Of a stretch of 64,000 bases of DNA, positions 10,152 through 23,231 are shown piece by piece (the stretch's first letter is position 1; the number at the start of each line of letters is the position of its first letter). A program made the position numbers and the translations under genes. Source of the stretch: Emergomyces orientalis (lineage: Eukaryota; Ascomycota; Eurotiomycetes; Onygenales; Ajellomycetaceae); NCBI GenBank assembly GCA_002110485.1, contig MOWL01000005.1, positions 310,001-374,000 on the forward strand, in the 5' to 3' direction. The notes under the pieces were generated by a model, which saw nothing but the letters and a program-made list of their open reading frames with translations, had not been told where the DNA came from and ran no database searches.

Positions 10152-12406
10152 ATGAACCAAGCTCCATCGCGAAATGAATTGCCGCAGATGGATGCGAAGA
10201 AGAAGGATGATCAGCTGCCAAGTACCGACGCGGAAAATCTATCTTTGAGCATTCCAAGTCCACCGAGAAACGCTACCGATTTTGCGTCTTCGAGAAGTGG
10301 CGGGGAGAGCACAGAAGTTCCTCCAGCTCTCCCCCCTCGACCCAACACCGTCAGTCTCGTTAAGCCAGAGAGTGTAGCGGACTCTTCTTCGAAAGTAAGG
10401 CCATCTTCGAGGCATAACCTACAGTCAAAACCTACGACTGCCTTGTCTTTAACAGATATCAACACTCAGGGCATGCCTGATGGCTCCAGGGAGTTACATT
10501 CATCAACAGCGGCGAAAGGTGGCCCTGGGATGGCTGTAGGCCCTAGGTTAAGCGGCACTCATCTGAAAAGTCGCAGGGGAAGCGATGCTGGTGATTCTGT
10601 AAGTGTGCGGAGCTTTGTCCCGGGCGGCGAGACTTCCGAGGATGTTAGTCTTTTCGGGGACTTTCCTGTATTCGGAAGCGAGGAGTTCTCATGGGCTGAG
10701 AGTGGTGAGCATACGAGCAAACGAGATTTATTGGAGTCTGAGGACGAAGAAGTGGATTTTGATTTCGAAAATGAGTTCGACGCCATCGACGAAGTTGAAA
10801 CAGATGGCGCCAATTCAGGTAAGGAGTTTAAATTATTAGAAGCTTCTCTTCAAACATAGAATACGGACTGATGTCTCATAGCACATGTTTTCGAAACGTG
10901 GAAGAGAAAAAGGAAACATTTCCTTATTTTGTCACAGGCAGGAAAACCAATTTATACAAGACACGGCGACAGTGGGCTGATTTCCGACTATATTGGCATT
11001 ATTCAAACAATCATATCCTTCCACGAAGAGTCTCGAGACACCTTGAAGAGTTTTTCAGCTGGGAAAACAAGAATCGTTATTTTATCGCAGGGGCCATTAT
11101 ATCTAGTTGCGGTCAGTCGCCTTTTCGAAAACGATATCCAGCTGAGGATGCAACTGGAAGCATTATACATGCAAATTCTATCGACCTTGACTCTTCCAAG
11201 TCTCAACCACTTGTTTTCTGTCCGGCCATCGACAGATTTACGCCGCCCTTTGGAAGGAACAGAGTCTCTTCTCTCATCTTTGGCCGATAGTTTCACAAGG
11301 GGCTCTCCATCGACCCTGCTCTCTGCTCTGGAATGTCTCAAAATCCGAAAGTCACACAGACAAACCATAAACAATACTCTTCTAAAAACCAGGGCTGATA
11401 GCCTCTTATACGGGCTTGTCGTCGCGGGGGGGCGGCTGGTGAGCGTGATCAGACCAAAGAAACACTCACTACACCCAGGCGACCTACAGTTGATATTCAA
11501 CATGATTTTTGAGGCGGACGGGGTCAAAGCTGGCGGCGGTGACAGCTGGATTCCTGTTTGCCTGCCTGGTTTTAATAACAGTGGCTATTTGTACATGTAT
11601 GTCAGTTTCCTGGATCTCCATGGCAGTGAGAGCCATACTGCAAATCCGGACACGAACAAAGACGACTCCGTTGCTATCATCTTAATCAGCCCAGATAAGG
11701 AAAGTTTTTATGTACTTCGAGAGATGCGTGATTCGGTAGTCGAGGTAATCAACCCTTCTTTCCATTTCGAACCTCCCATTCTATCCCCTTCCGATAAATT
11801 ATATTTTACTAGGAAACTGAGCACTGTAAATAGCAAATGGCGAAAAACGGCAGCATAAGCGTAATCAAAACAGCAATCGAGAAAGGGAGACCTACCACCA
11901 CGGATATTGTCCCTGGAACCGTCTTACGGCATTTCGTTTATAAATCAAAAGCCAACGTCCAATTTTCGATGGCCTCATATTATCCTGACTTCTCAACGAT
12001 TCTTGGGAGAAGAAGGTCTGCACATATACTTTAATAACCCCTTTCTCACCCCATCTAGCCAAACCCATATATCTCCTTTCTATTTATATTATCTGCCCCA
12101 CACAAAAGGCCAGCTATGTAAAAGGCGCAGTGACTAACTACCATGGGAAACAAAAGGTTGTTATCAACCTACCACTCATTGCACTCTAGTGTTCACGAGA
12201 AGCACGCACACGTGAGAGTCGAGCACAGAGTATCAAATTCTATGAATGCACTTGCATGGATCACGCCTGTTTTTGAATTATACTGTGTTGCCGGGCCGAA
12301 TAGTAATCGGAACGCTCTTTCGCAGAGTGCGAGCAAAATCGCTCAGTGGGCACAGCAAGAAGGACAGCGATTGTTTATTATTGGTGGTGCTGTGAGTCTT
12401 TTTTAA
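10152..12406 (+). CDS. MON1: Vacuolar fusion protein Mon1 (Rab7 GEF subunit), four exons, 653 aa
   Basis: Exons are 10152-10818, 10882-11744, 11834-12015 and 12157-12406. Residues 1 to about 225 are a low-complexity Ser/Pro-rich and then acidic N-terminus. The conserved core starts at TWKRKRKHFLILSQAGKPIY (first longin-type domain), runs through DSLLYGLVVAGG and LQLIFNMIF, and ends with LRHFVYKSKANVQF and ITPVFELYC near the C-terminus. With Ccz1 it activates Rab7/Ypt7 on late endosomes and autophagosomes (family knowledge). The start is the first ATG of the frame; an ATG at 10141 is in another frame and stops after four codons. Intron 3 starts GTCTGC, an unusual donor, but has a TGACTAAC branch site. 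A GTGAGT at 12392 could extend the C-terminus by splicing, but the unspliced end GGAVSLF fits the family. Confidence 0.93.
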
Positions 12407-13336
12407 ATTAAATATCCCTCTATTCCTTCACGCTATTTACATATCTTATCACTTGTTGTTTAATCTTGCGCGCAATAGGAGACTGATGGAGGCTCTTATC
12501 TGCTAGGTATTTTGAGCCTGTTCCTCTCGCGAGCATTTCCTATGCTTTCGGTTGCTTCACCTGGAGATACTCCTATTACATACGTCATCATCAATAGATA
12601 TTAGTCTACGGGAGTGAATGGTAGAGGAGGAAGGAGTTTAACACTATAGCTAGATTCTTACCAGCATTTCACTTTTTTACTAGGTCTGGCCACTGCAGTT
12701 CCTCCCTGGCGTTCGTCAGTTTAAATGTCATTGATTCTTACCGGACGCATCAAAACGCAGTTGGGGCTTCCAAAGGTTCAGAAGGTGCAGCGCATTTTAA
12801 CCTCAAAAAGATTACGCACTAAGCACGTACAGCACGCTTTACTAAATGAGAAAAAAAGAGCTTTAAGAAGCCTATGGATGCATATACATATTAACATGGG
12901 GGGTATCATGGATAATAAATGTGACTTGTGCAGCGTAACTGCACATTTTTCATCACCAATAACCGGCCTCTCCTCTACCAAATCTTCCTCTTCAGGAGCA
13001 CTAGCCCTGTGGCATACGATATACTGTTGGTAACCTGTTGGCCTGCCTGTCTAGGTATCTATGAAATGTATTCCATGCTTGGAGAAAAAGGGTAAATATG
13101 GGTGCAAGTAAATGAGAAATAGCACCACGTCAAAACCTAGGCAGATTACCCCTCTCTATTTTCCACCCTTTGTAAACCGGAATACGACAGGATATAAGTA
13201 ATGTCGAGGGAAATCACCAAAATAATGAAGGGAGGAGAAGCGGAGAAATAAGTGGATGTTGGGGTATGACCCGCGAACAAAAAAGGGAGGTCATATTCGA
13301 TAGAGGCCAGAAGCCAATAGGTGTGATTGGTTCACT
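12407..13336. other. Intergenic between convergent MON1 and SGS1
   Basis: 930 bp holding the 3' ends of two converging genes. A 102-codon plus-strand frame at 12725-13033 has no recognisable domain. I see no RNA gene or repeat. Confidence 0.5.
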
Positions 13337-16300
13337 CTAAGTAGGCATCATGCCGATGCCACCACTGCGGGACCCTTGGCCCGAGCCTGAGCGGCCACCG
13401 CCGCGTTTGGGTGGATATGAAGACGATGATTGAACCCCTTGCTTCGAACGAGAGTTTCCGGGCTTTTTGCTTGAAGTTCCGCTGCCAACTCCTGCTCCAC
13501 TGCCTGCTCGAGATTTCGTATTCTTCCTACCAAATGAATTTCTACCGTATCGATTATACGAGCCAGATCCCCGTTTTGATGAACCGGATGTCTGCCTGGT
13601 AGAAGCATTAGTTGTGGGGCCAGAATCCCGGGTGGACTGTAGTTGAGACACTGTCCAAAAGCAGTATTAGCGGCAGGGATTGCAAAATTGGAGTTTAGTC
13701 GCGTCAGCTTACTGCGGGCATTAAACGCGGCCACTTCATCGTCTAGTTCGAAGAAAGAACTTCCCCCTTCAAGCGGGCCGCCTGTAGCCTGTGTGTCATC
13801 AATGAAATCATCAAAATCTTCCCCAGAGCCAAGCTCGGAATCGCTACTGATGTTGATGACGTTTTCATGATTTGGGTCTGGAACCGGGGATCCGTCTCTA
13901 TATCTCTCCGCTAGAAGTTCTTGATACCGATCTTCCGCTCGTCGGATTAGGTGAAGAAACTGGGTTCCATATCGATCAACCCTGTCGGGGTCAATATTCG
14001 GGATTTTGAGGAGTTCATTTTTATCTGTCGTATGTTAGCAACTTAGGCCCACCACGCTATGATTGGGAGTATACCTTTCGGCAAGTTTATGGCCATTTCA
14101 CGCAAGATAGCATCCGGAAATGGCTGATTGCGAAGAGACTTCTCCATCATTATCTACGATGGGGTCAGCACGATTTGAAGAGGCGGATGGGTTATAGCAC
14201 GTAACGTACCTCATGGCAAGTATTCTTGGCATAAAACATAAACTCTTCAACCATAATGCTCTGAAGGGAGTCAAGCCGAGACAATTTTCCATCTTCCGTA
14301 ATTGGAGGTCCCAAATCGTTACTAGACGACCGACGCTGTAGTCCAACATCGCGTATTGGTTCGAAGCCATCACTTTCATCTTCATCTTCCTCGAGTGTAT
14401 CGTGGCCAGCATATCCTCGTCCAAGGTTGCGTCGCCGCAACGATTCTTGGATTGGGGACGAAACATTGGTTGACTGCGGATACTCATTCCCTGCGGCGCG
14501 AACTCCAGTTCCGTGACTTCGTGTCACGGTAGGCTTGGTTTTTTGGGTTGCCTTGCCATTGGGCGAAACGCGAATCGGGATCAATAGCCGATTACGACGG
14601 CTGAGAAATTCGGAGGCCCGTTCACCAAGCTGAACGTATTGAGTGGCAAACTGCGCATTGTTAATAACGTTTTCTTCCCTCAAGGCCTCTTCGCATAGCA
14701 GGTGGGAAAATAATCGCTGCACGTCACCGCGATCTACATCGGACCCAATGCCAAATTCAGGAAAGCTTTTATCTGCTGGGTCCAAAAATTTTCTCGTAGC
14801 ACCCCTGAATATATCCACACAGTATAAAGTCGTCACCTTCCGGTTCTTGAGACGCCCAACGAGCTTCACAGCAGAAGCAGCGAGATCCGTGAAATCCTTT
14901 TCTTCAAAGGTTAAGCCCGCTTTGCAGTTATCGCAGGAGCGATTGCAGTTTTCTTTTTGAAACTTTTCGTTAAAGTACGCGAGGACCTGTACTCGCCGAC
15001 AATCACTCCTGTTTTCGCAAAACTGAACAACATGGCGAAGCATCTGGTGCTGGCGACTTTTCTGCTCGCTGTTTCCCTCCCCGTTGTCGATCATAATCCG
15101 GAGTTTTGCCGTATCTTGAAAGCCATAATACAGGTAACAGCCTGACCTTAAGCCATCGCGACCAGCTCGCCCGGTTTCTTGATAATATCCCTCCAGACTC
15201 TTTGGCATCGTATGGTGGATGACGAAACGAACATCTGGTTTGTCGATACCCATTCCAAAAGCAATTGTAGCCACAATAACGTTGTATTTTCCGCATTGCC
15301 AATCTTTCTGAATCGATATTCGCTGCTCGGAGGGCAGGCCAGCATGGTAGTGGGCCGCTTTTATTTTATGTTTGGCGCGAAGTTGTTCGGCCACTTTCTC
15401 ACAGCTTTTCCTCGATAGGCAATATATTATGCCCGCTTGACCACTGTATGACCCCTTGATAGTCTCGGCTATGCTTTCAACAATATTTGTGCCTTTCGGC
15501 TTCCGACGTACCTCATATATCAGATTCGGCCGATTGAAAGACTGAACGAATACTTCGGCATCACGCATACCGAGATTATGGATAACGTCAACCTTAACAT
15601 TCTCTGTAGCAGTAGCGGTCAGTGCCATGAGCGGGATTCCCGGAAATTTCGCTCTGGTATTTCCCAATTCTTTGTAATCAGGGCGGAAATCATGCCCCCA
15701 TTGGCTTACGCAATGAGCTTCGTCGATGACAATTCGTGCCAATCTACGTTGGTTGTGAAGATGGCTCAATATGTCTAGCAATGCTCCATTCTTGTTCACC
15801 ATCTCTGGGGTGACATAAAGTAACTGAATGAGTTTTTCGACATTTGTGCTGCGCAGAGCACCGTATATCAAAATTTTGTGTTCTTTGCTCACATCACCGT
15901 TTAAAAGAAATGCCTGGATGTGTAATTCTTTCAAATGCGCAACTTGGTCTTCCATTAAACTCAAAAGAGGTGAGATAACAACCGTAACTCCTTTTGTCGT
16001 GCCGCTATGGATGACGGAAGGTAGTTGGTAACAGAGAGATTTCCCCCCTCCCGTTGGCATCAAAACAAACGCATCTTTCCCACTTAGAGTAGCGTTGATG
16101 GCTTCCAATTGGTTAGAGCGGAATCCAGTGAGTCCGAAGCGATGTAATAGTGCGGACTTGACATCTTTAGACCAAGGGTGTTGTAATAATTGGGGTGCAG
16201 GTTTCTTAGCAGAAGTTGTTGTTTCACGGCGCACATTCTCGCGCCCGGAAGTATAATTGCGTGCAGGTTCAGACCATTGATTCTCGAAATGCTCCGCCGC

Positions 16301-18282
16301 TTCAAGCATATCAAAATCGTCGTCATCATCATTGTCAAAATCTAACATGTCAGGAGCGGCGGGTGTTCCCATATTCCTAGAAAAGAGATCGTCGTTGTCC
16401 AGCATAAACTCATCATTACCATCAAAAGTCGAGGTTTTGGAGTTAAACCTTGGAGGAGTATTGGGTTTCGTGAATGTCTGTGGTAAAGACTGCAATGGAG
16501 GATGGGGGATATTAGGGAGGCGGAGAGGGGAGGCGTGGGGCTCGAAGGATTTTAGAACATTGTTGGTGTGTTGGTTTGGGAATTGAGTTCCTGTGATTAA
16601 AATTTTATGGTCTGGCGGTTTAGCCCCATTGATAGCTGTCGAATTTTCACTGGTAAGGATCCCGGATTGCTCAATTAATTCAACCATTTTCGCTTCCTGT
16701 TCATTCCGCTCTGTTGCGAGTTTTCGAGCTTTGTCGACATCACCAGATGCATCTGGCAGAATCGCTGCTCGTTCAGCAGACTGTATTATCCGCCTTTTAA
16801 GTGCATCCTGCTTAGTGAGTAACGAAGTGTACGTTGTTTGCGACTTTTGGAGGCCTTCAAGGGCTCCAATCTTAGAGTTCAAAATCTTATTTTCATCAAT
16901 CAAATCAGAGGCATCCATACCATCCAAAGCCCGTTGATACGCCATTTCTGCATTCCTGGAACGATCAGCCTTAGACTTTTTAAGCAGGTCTTCAACGGCG
17001 CGAGGAGGAAGAGCGAGAAAATTGACCAAGATAGGATTCTGGTTTCCTTGGTGGCTGGAGGTGCCACGAGAGATAGAACTCCCTGAGAGGTTGCTGCGGT
17101 CCTCTAGCCTCTGTGAATTTGATATAGGAGTGTGCTGTTGAATAGGAGAAGCAACGGTGGATGGCCGACAGCTCGTACTCCTGGAACTCGTTCGGTCAAG
17201 CGGTGGAGATTTCTTGGATTTCTTTTGTCCCTGCCGAGTCTCGTTCTGTTTAGATAGGTTCGGGTATAAGTCATGTCCACTGAATGAGTATGGAGGAGAT
17301 CGGTAACCCTCATCGCTGTCTCTGGGGAGACGATCAATTCCATCGTCTTCGCCCTCTGAGTCACCAATAACCGTATGCGATAGAGATTTCTTGGCCGATT
17401 TGCCAAGGATTGAACTAGAACCAAAACCAGACTGTTTCCATTTATCTAATGTTACTGGGGATCCGGGAGAGCGACTCCGCGGCAATGGTTTTCTAGGTAA
17501 CTTTAGGTCCGCCTCGTAATCGTCGCTTTTTCTTTTCACCCCACGACTGTCCAATGGCCCCGGACGAGATGCGTAATCTTCCATCCATACCGGTAGCGGT
17601 TCTCCAAATGTTTCAAAGGTCCCTGATGAGGAGGTATGGAGGCCATGGTCACCGGTTAGGTCGATGGCTTCAACATGTTTGGCGGAAAGCTTGGAATCAC
17701 CGGGATAAGTCGTTTGACGAGACAGCGGCCTCGGGCTGGTTTGCGGAGGGTTAGTATGTGTAGTGCTCCATACCCTAGCTGATTATATGGTTAGTACGTG
17801 CACATGTACATGTACATGGAGGAGTAAGGCCTAGTTCATAGGGATAACCAACTGTTATTCTTCGTTTGAGAATGAGTCTCATTAGGGTCAGGAAAGTTGT
17901 GGTTTTCCTTCAACACACTTGGCGCGTCTGGTGAAGCTGGAAGTTTCTGCTTGAAGCTACTCAGCATGCGCGGCTTCGTTGAAGATAGTGGAGCAAATTG
18001 AAGACGAGCCATATCCAAATCCGAGATCAGCCCAAACCCGGTCTCCGTTTCCTCAACTTTAGCATCCTGAGGGCCAAGGTCGCGGCCTATAGGTTCTAAA
18101 ACAGATATCACCGCGTCATTAACAGTATACCGCTCATACAAAGGTTTCGCAAAACTGGAAGCCCTTTGCCCAGTCACACTCTGTCCAGCGGTGGTTTGTG
18201 CTTGTGGGATCAATGGAGGAGGTATCGACGGCCCACGGTTCAGCAGCCAAGACAGGTGATCATGTAAATTATGCTTTGTCAT
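13337..18282 (-). CDS. SGS1: RecQ-family DNA helicase, Sgs1/BLM/MusN type, five exons, 1567 aa
   Basis: Exons are 18282-17849, 17774-14210, 14153-14075, 14024-13713 and 13650-13337. Residues 1 to about 690 are a disordered N-terminus that starts MTKHNLHDHLSWLL, a conserved opening in fungal Sgs1 proteins. The helicase core has TGGGKSLCYQLP (Walker A, about residue 720), IDEAHCVSQWGHDFRPDY (about 829) and QETGRAGRDG. The RecQ zinc-binding cysteines (CENRSDCRR, CNRSCDNC) follow, then the RQC domain, then an HRDC domain from about residue 1300 that is split by two 50-56 bp introns. The tail is Gly/Ser/Arg-rich and ends GGIGMMPT, as in other fungal members. It unwinds recombination intermediates and stalled forks with Top3-Rmi1 (family knowledge). 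The first intron boundary (donor GTTATC) is the least certain. Confidence 0.95.
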
Positions 18283-18796
18283 AGAGTCATCTCGTTGCTG
18301 GCTCTTTGGAGGATGGCTCTTAGAGATGCTGCAGGAGGCTGGTGAATGGTGCAATCCGTTGTCAACATGGAAGATGTTTGAACATTGCCAGAGGTCTCTT
18401 TAAGCAGATAAGTCGTGTTGAGGTAAATAGCACGCGTTGGCACGTGATGTCAACTGACTCCCGAAACGTTTTAATTAATTAATTGTGGGGAGAGATTGGA
18501 GGGGAAATTTTTGGAGGGGCTTCAACAATCACCAACTGACAATACCTAGGCACAAGATCAATATCAACACAGACTGGAGTCGCTATTCAAGGCTCGTTAC
18601 TCTGTTGGTGTGTTAGGGCATTTCAGTCAGCTTGATAAACTGGTTCTCTAGGGAATTTTCTCCAATGAAAAGTGTAGTTAACTAGCTCTTTCGCTTCTGA
18701 TAGTATTTACAGCCAATCCTATGCGCGATTCATTATACTATATTATGCATGAGAGAAGAGGCTCCCACCTGGATATCTTCTTACATTTCATTCAAG
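18283..18796. other. Divergent promoter region between SGS1 and KEL3
   Basis: 514 bp between start codons. It includes a short TTAATTAATTAATT tract near 18472-18485. An in-frame upstream ATG at 18749 would add 16 residues to KEL3, but homologues start at the lysine-rich MGKKDKK. Confidence 0.5.
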
Positions 18797-21002
18797 ATGG
18801 GCAAAAAGGACAAAAAATCCAAAACTGCGGAGCAAAAAGCCCGTGTCGCCGCAAAGCAGTCTAAGAAGGCGGCTCAGAAGGAAAAGAAAGTCAAAGCAAA
18901 GGGCCAGGCTGATGACAGCGATGCTGAAGATGTCGATCTGGATGCTGTTTTGGCAGCATATGCAGAAGAGCAGGCCAGGTTCCAAAAGGTCACCGAGGTG
19001 AGCTGTGGGCCACCATCGCCACGCTCTTCCTCTACTTTGATCGCATCGCCAGCAGGGCGAAACGAACTGTTCCTCTTCGGAGGAGAGCATTTTGACGGCA
19101 CGTTAGCCACTTTTTACAATAACTTGTTCGTTTATCAAGTTGATAAGCATGAGTGGCGGGAGATCACAAGCCCAAATAGCCCTCTCCCTAGGAGTGGACA
19201 CGCTTGGTGTCGTGGGGGAAATACGGGTGGAATTTATTTGTTTGGAGGTATGCCCCATACCGAAAATATAGTATAAAGATAAGGTAGTATAAAATACTAA
19301 CTACAAATATAGGAGAATTCTCATCCCCAAAACAAGGAACCTTTTATCATTATAATGATTTTTGGCACCTAGACCCATCGACAAGGGAATGGAGTAGAAT
19401 CGAGGTAAAGGGCAAAGGCCCTCCGGCAAGGAGCGGGCATAGAATGACCTACTTTAAGGTAAGTCAGCACTGCGTATACTTTTATCATGGTGGCTGTTAA
19501 ACGTGAAGGTTTATTGTTTATGAAACAACTGTTCCATGTTTTCGAATATGCGTCATATCTATAATTTCACGTCGATCCTAACTCTTTCCCAGAATTACAT
19601 ACTGTTATTTGGCGGTTTCCAGGATACATCCCAGCAGACAAAGTATCTTCAGGATTTATGGATATATGACTGTCAAAAGTATACGTGGCATAACGTGATT
19701 CTTCCTCCAGCGTCCCAAAAGCCAGATGCTAGATCCTCGTTTTCATTTCTTCCGCATGAATTCGGCGCAGTAATATATGGAGGGTATTCTCGAATAAAGA
19801 CGAGCACTGCGGTCAGCAAGCAACAGAAAGGAGGAGCGCAGCGTATGATTCTCAAGCCAGTCGTTCACCAAGACACCTGGTTTTTACGAATCACCCCACC
19901 CCCTTCTGATGCTCCCGCCACTGCAATTCCTACGATTCGGTGGGAGCGCCGGAAGAAACCGGCTAATCCTCCAAACCCGGCCCGGGCAGGCGCAACCATG
20001 GCATTTCACAAGGGAAGAGGGATTATGTTTGGCGGCGTCCACGACGTCGAAACAACCGAAGAAGGGATCGATAGTGAATTCTTCGACGGCCTTTACGCCT
20101 GGAACACAGATCGAAACCGCTTTTTCCAGATGTCCCTTCGCCGGCCACGAGCAGCAGGAAAGAAGCAGCAGGCTGCTATGCAAGCCGCAAAACGGAACCG
20201 GGGTAAAGCAGATGAAGAGGAACTGATGCGCAACCTAGCCTTACTTGAAGCTAAGGTCAATTCAACCACGATAGAATCTCAGCCGATGGATATCGATTCA
20301 CCAGAGAAAGAGGATGAAGATATTGAAGAGAAACGTAACTTGACAGTTCGATTTGAAATGCCGCACCCGAGGTTCAATTCTCAATTAGCGGTGCTGGATG
20401 ATACCCTGTTTATTTTTAGCGGCACCTTCGAGAGGGGAGATCAGGAATTTACGTTTAACGACATGTATTCTATTGATCTAGTAAAGCTTGACGGCGTAAA
20501 AGAAATATTCTACAACGAGCCCGAACATTGGAATGATGCCATTGCAGCCGACAGTGATGAAGAGGACGATGACGAGGAAGAAGAATCGGACGAAGGCGAA
20601 AATGAAGACATCGAGATGGAGTCGGTAGATGTCGCATCCACCGCAGCAACAAGTGTCACGGAACTTGCGCAGACAGAAATGGAGGTCGAACAAGAATCAG
20701 AGACTCCCGTCCAGGATTCTCGGCCGCACCCCCGACCCTTTGAGACGCTGAGGGATTTCTTCACCAGGACCTCCACGGAATGGCAGGATATTTTATTGTC
20801 AAAAATGAATGCAAGTAAATCTGGATCAGAAATGACCGTGAAAGAGCTCCGAAAGAAAGCGTTTAGCCTTGCTGAAGAGAAGTGGTGGGATTGCAGAGAG
20901 GAAATAACCGCGCTGGAGGACGAACAAGAAGAGGCTGGTATTGGGGAGGTCGTCAGTATGGCTGATAGAGGCGATGTTCCGGCTGGGGGACGCCGGAGAT
21001 AG
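18797..21002 (+). CDS. KEL3: Kelch-repeat protein of the Kel3/KLHDC4 family, three exons, 668 aa
   Basis: Exons are 18797-19247, 19313-19458 and 19593-21002. The N-terminus is a Lys/Ala-rich basic segment (MGKKDKKSK). A kelch beta-propeller follows, with repeated blocks such as ELFLFGGE, GIYLFGGEF, YILLFGGF and GIMFGGVHD, each paired with a Trp-containing strand (HEWREI, REWSRIE, YTWHNV). A strongly acidic Asp/Glu stretch lies at about residues 515-545, then a conserved C-terminal domain (PRPFETLRDFFTRTSTEWQ and later AEEKWWDCRE) that I match to DUF4110 of this family. Yeast Kel3 is cytoplasmic with no firm function. MGKKDKK is the preferred start. Confidence 0.92.
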
Positions 21003-21090
21003 TGGTGAAAATGAGAGTGCGACATCCTATCGATATTTTGAATACATAAATTCATATACAGCACATATAGTGTGTTCTTCTTTTGACATA

Positions 21091-22623
21091 TTACTGAGCA
21101 ATTGCACCCAGCACGGAAGTTATCATTTCAAAATCCTGCTCTTCGTTCACCCTCCAGTTTGAAATTGCAATTCTGCACGCAGGCTTGCCATCCCAATTGG
21201 TTCCAGAGACATACATTTTTGAAGTTTCATTCATTTTGTGCACCAATACCCGATTTAAGTTTTCATTCTTTGCTCTGAATAGAACAATCATAAATGTGTC
21301 CTGCAAAAGGCCTTCTTTCGTTGGGTTGTGGGGAAGAACCTCATACGCAGGATGCTCAAATAACCAGTCAACAACCGATCTGGCCAGTCTAATTTGTCTT
21401 TCCAACATATCCTGATACCCGTCTTTTCCATAGGCAACCAAGGTAGCATATACCGGCAACGCTCTGAAGCGCCTGGAGTTTTCAAGGCCGTTGTTACATG
21501 GAGCCGGGATCCCATTAGCACCAGTGCCAGCACTTAGATAGGCAGCGTTAGGATTCCGGCAGACGTCCTCTGCCAGATTCGCATGGCGGGAGAAGAAAAA
21601 CCCGCAGTCGTAGGGAACATTGAGTAATTTATGAGCGTCTCCCGTAATTGAGTCTGCCAACTCAAGCCCCTGGCATCCTTTCCAAATACGATCAAATTCC
21701 CCTCCGCTTTTTAGAATACGTCCAAATAGCCCAAAAGCACCGTCAATATGTAGCCAGGCGCCGTACTTGTCGCAGAGCTGTCGTAACTTCCTGAACTCTT
21801 CAAGCCCTTCTGTAGCAAAATGTCCCGTGTTCACTTCTCCACAAGAAATCGCGACAATGCTTGCCATATCACTTCTGGCCAATTCTTTTTTCAGAATTTG
21901 AAAGTCAAACCTAAGTGGACGTTGACTCTTACCACCACCAGCAACGCATACACTCTTAACGTTTGCCCGACCAATACCCAGAATCCCCGCCGCCTTTCCT
22001 AGCGACGAATGCGGATACGTAGATAGAACCTGCAGTCCCTTTAATCCTGCCGCAAGCAACACCTCTGCCATGCCATGTTCACCCACGCTCTTCATAACAT
22101 CTCGATCCGCGCCTGCCTTCCTCTCCACAGCTGCCCGAAGAACAAACTCTCTCCCCATTGCCAGACCGAGAACATTACTACCCGTAGCGCCCGTTGTCAG
22201 AGTCTTATGGGCCCAGTATTTATGATCCAGATCGAACAAATCAAGCAGAAACGTCAAAGCCCGATCTTCCAAATCCGTCGTTACGGAGTGGTCTGGAATG
22301 TGCACGTGGACATTCTGGTCGTAGGCAGATACGATATTGTCAGCTAGAAGGGCGGCGGGTGTTACGCCGCCTGTGACGAAGCCGTAGTAATTGGCACTTA
22401 GACTGCTGCCATTGAAGCCGGGAGTGATATCGTTGACTATGTGTCTTTTTGTCTCGGAATATCCAATGCCGGTTGTGGGGAGCAGGGTTATCAGAGATGA
22501 GCGGACGTTAGAGAGGGTAGTGGGTCCGGGGATGAGGGGCAAAGCCCAGGGCGAGAGGGCTGTTTGCCAGATTTGGAGGGGGAACTCAGTATCCTCGGGG
22601 GTTTGGAGTGGTTGGATGCTCAT
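21091..22623 (-). CDS. PLP-dependent group II amino acid decarboxylase, 510 aa, single exon
   Basis: It has the layout of the group II decarboxylases (glutamate, tyrosine and aromatic amino acid). GATGSN at 145-150 binds the cofactor phosphate, LHIDGAFG gives the Asp (294) that pairs with the pyridine nitrogen, and DAHKLLN carries the Schiff-base Lys (332). GGVTPA near 85-90 and SANYYGF near 76-82 match the substrate side of the family. The length is normal for a complete enzyme. The closest class by eye is the tyrosine/aromatic decarboxylase-like group of fungi; the substrate cannot be read from the sequence. It is intronless, unlike its neighbours. It shares a 608-bp divergent region with the proline iminopeptidase gene. 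Confidence 0.9.
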   Translation of the reverse strand: MSIQPLQTPEDTEFPLQIWQTALSPWALPLIPGPTTLSNVRSSLITLLPTTGIGYSETKRHIVNDITPGFNGSSLSANYYGFVTGGVTPAALLADNIVSAYDQNVHVHIPDHSVTTDLEDRALTFLLDLFDLDHKYWAHKTLTTGATGSNVLGLAMGREFVLRAAVERKAGADRDVMKSVGEHGMAEVLLAAGLKGLQVLSTYPHSSLGKAAGILGIGRANVKSVCVAGGGKSQRPLRFDFQILKKELARSDMASIVAISCGEVNTGHFATEGLEEFRKLRQLCDKYGAWLHIDGAFGLFGRILKSGGEFDRIWKGCQGLELADSITGDAHKLLNVPYDCGFFFSRHANLAEDVCRNPNAAYLSAGTGANGIPAPCNNGLENSRRFRALPVYATLVAYGKDGYQDMLERQIRLARSVVDWLFEHPAYEVLPHNPTKEGLLQDTFMIVLFRAKNENLNRVLVHKMNETSKMYVSGTNWDGKPACRIAISNWRVNEEQDFEMITSVLGAIAQ

Positions 22624-23231
22624 GGTTGAGATGGTTTAATTGATAAGTGCGTCTTTGTGTTTTTGGGTCGGCGGTGTCTAGGAGTTTGAGTCCTCCTTCT
22701 TTCTTCTAGACGGGAGATACCACAAACTATGGCGGATAAAACACATGATAGTATCGGCTAGGGGTCTGCACTAATAGGTAGCTTACGCAGTAATTTCTCC
22801 TCCACGATGGCTCGCTTTTTGCAAGGCTCTCTATATCCGGCTTTTGATTGGGAAGGGCATTAGAGTATCGCGAGAAATATCATAATTATTTTGTATCCCG
22901 GTAACATCTTATATTGTAGATGTATGTAATAGGATCATATATCAATGTCTTTAATTACACCCATATTAAGATAGTAGTTGCTTGTGTGCAAACTAAGAGG
23001 TGGCAGAAATTTGTTTGACGTTGCTTGGTGTTGATAGAGTGACTAGTTGAGGGTTCCTCCTAGCCTCTAGTTAACTAATTATTTAGGTTATCTAACTATA
23101 AGCCGCACATCTGCAACATCAACCCCTCAACTCTCTGAGATACAACCATCTCAGAACACCTGTTCCCCAAAGAATATTCTCGAGTTTCTTATATCCGCTA
23201 GATATTCTAGCATTCTCCATCTATTTTCATC
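22624..23231. other. Divergent promoter region, decarboxylase and iminopeptidase
   Basis: 608 bp, AT-rich in the middle. I see no clear repeated operator. Confidence 0.45.

Noticed and set aside
10929..12406. Frame break inside MON1
   Set aside because: Introns 11745-11833 and 12016-12156 restore one frame through conserved Mon1 blocks.
12725..13033. 102-codon frame between MON1 and SGS1
   Set aside because: No known domain and it lies where two 3' UTRs converge.
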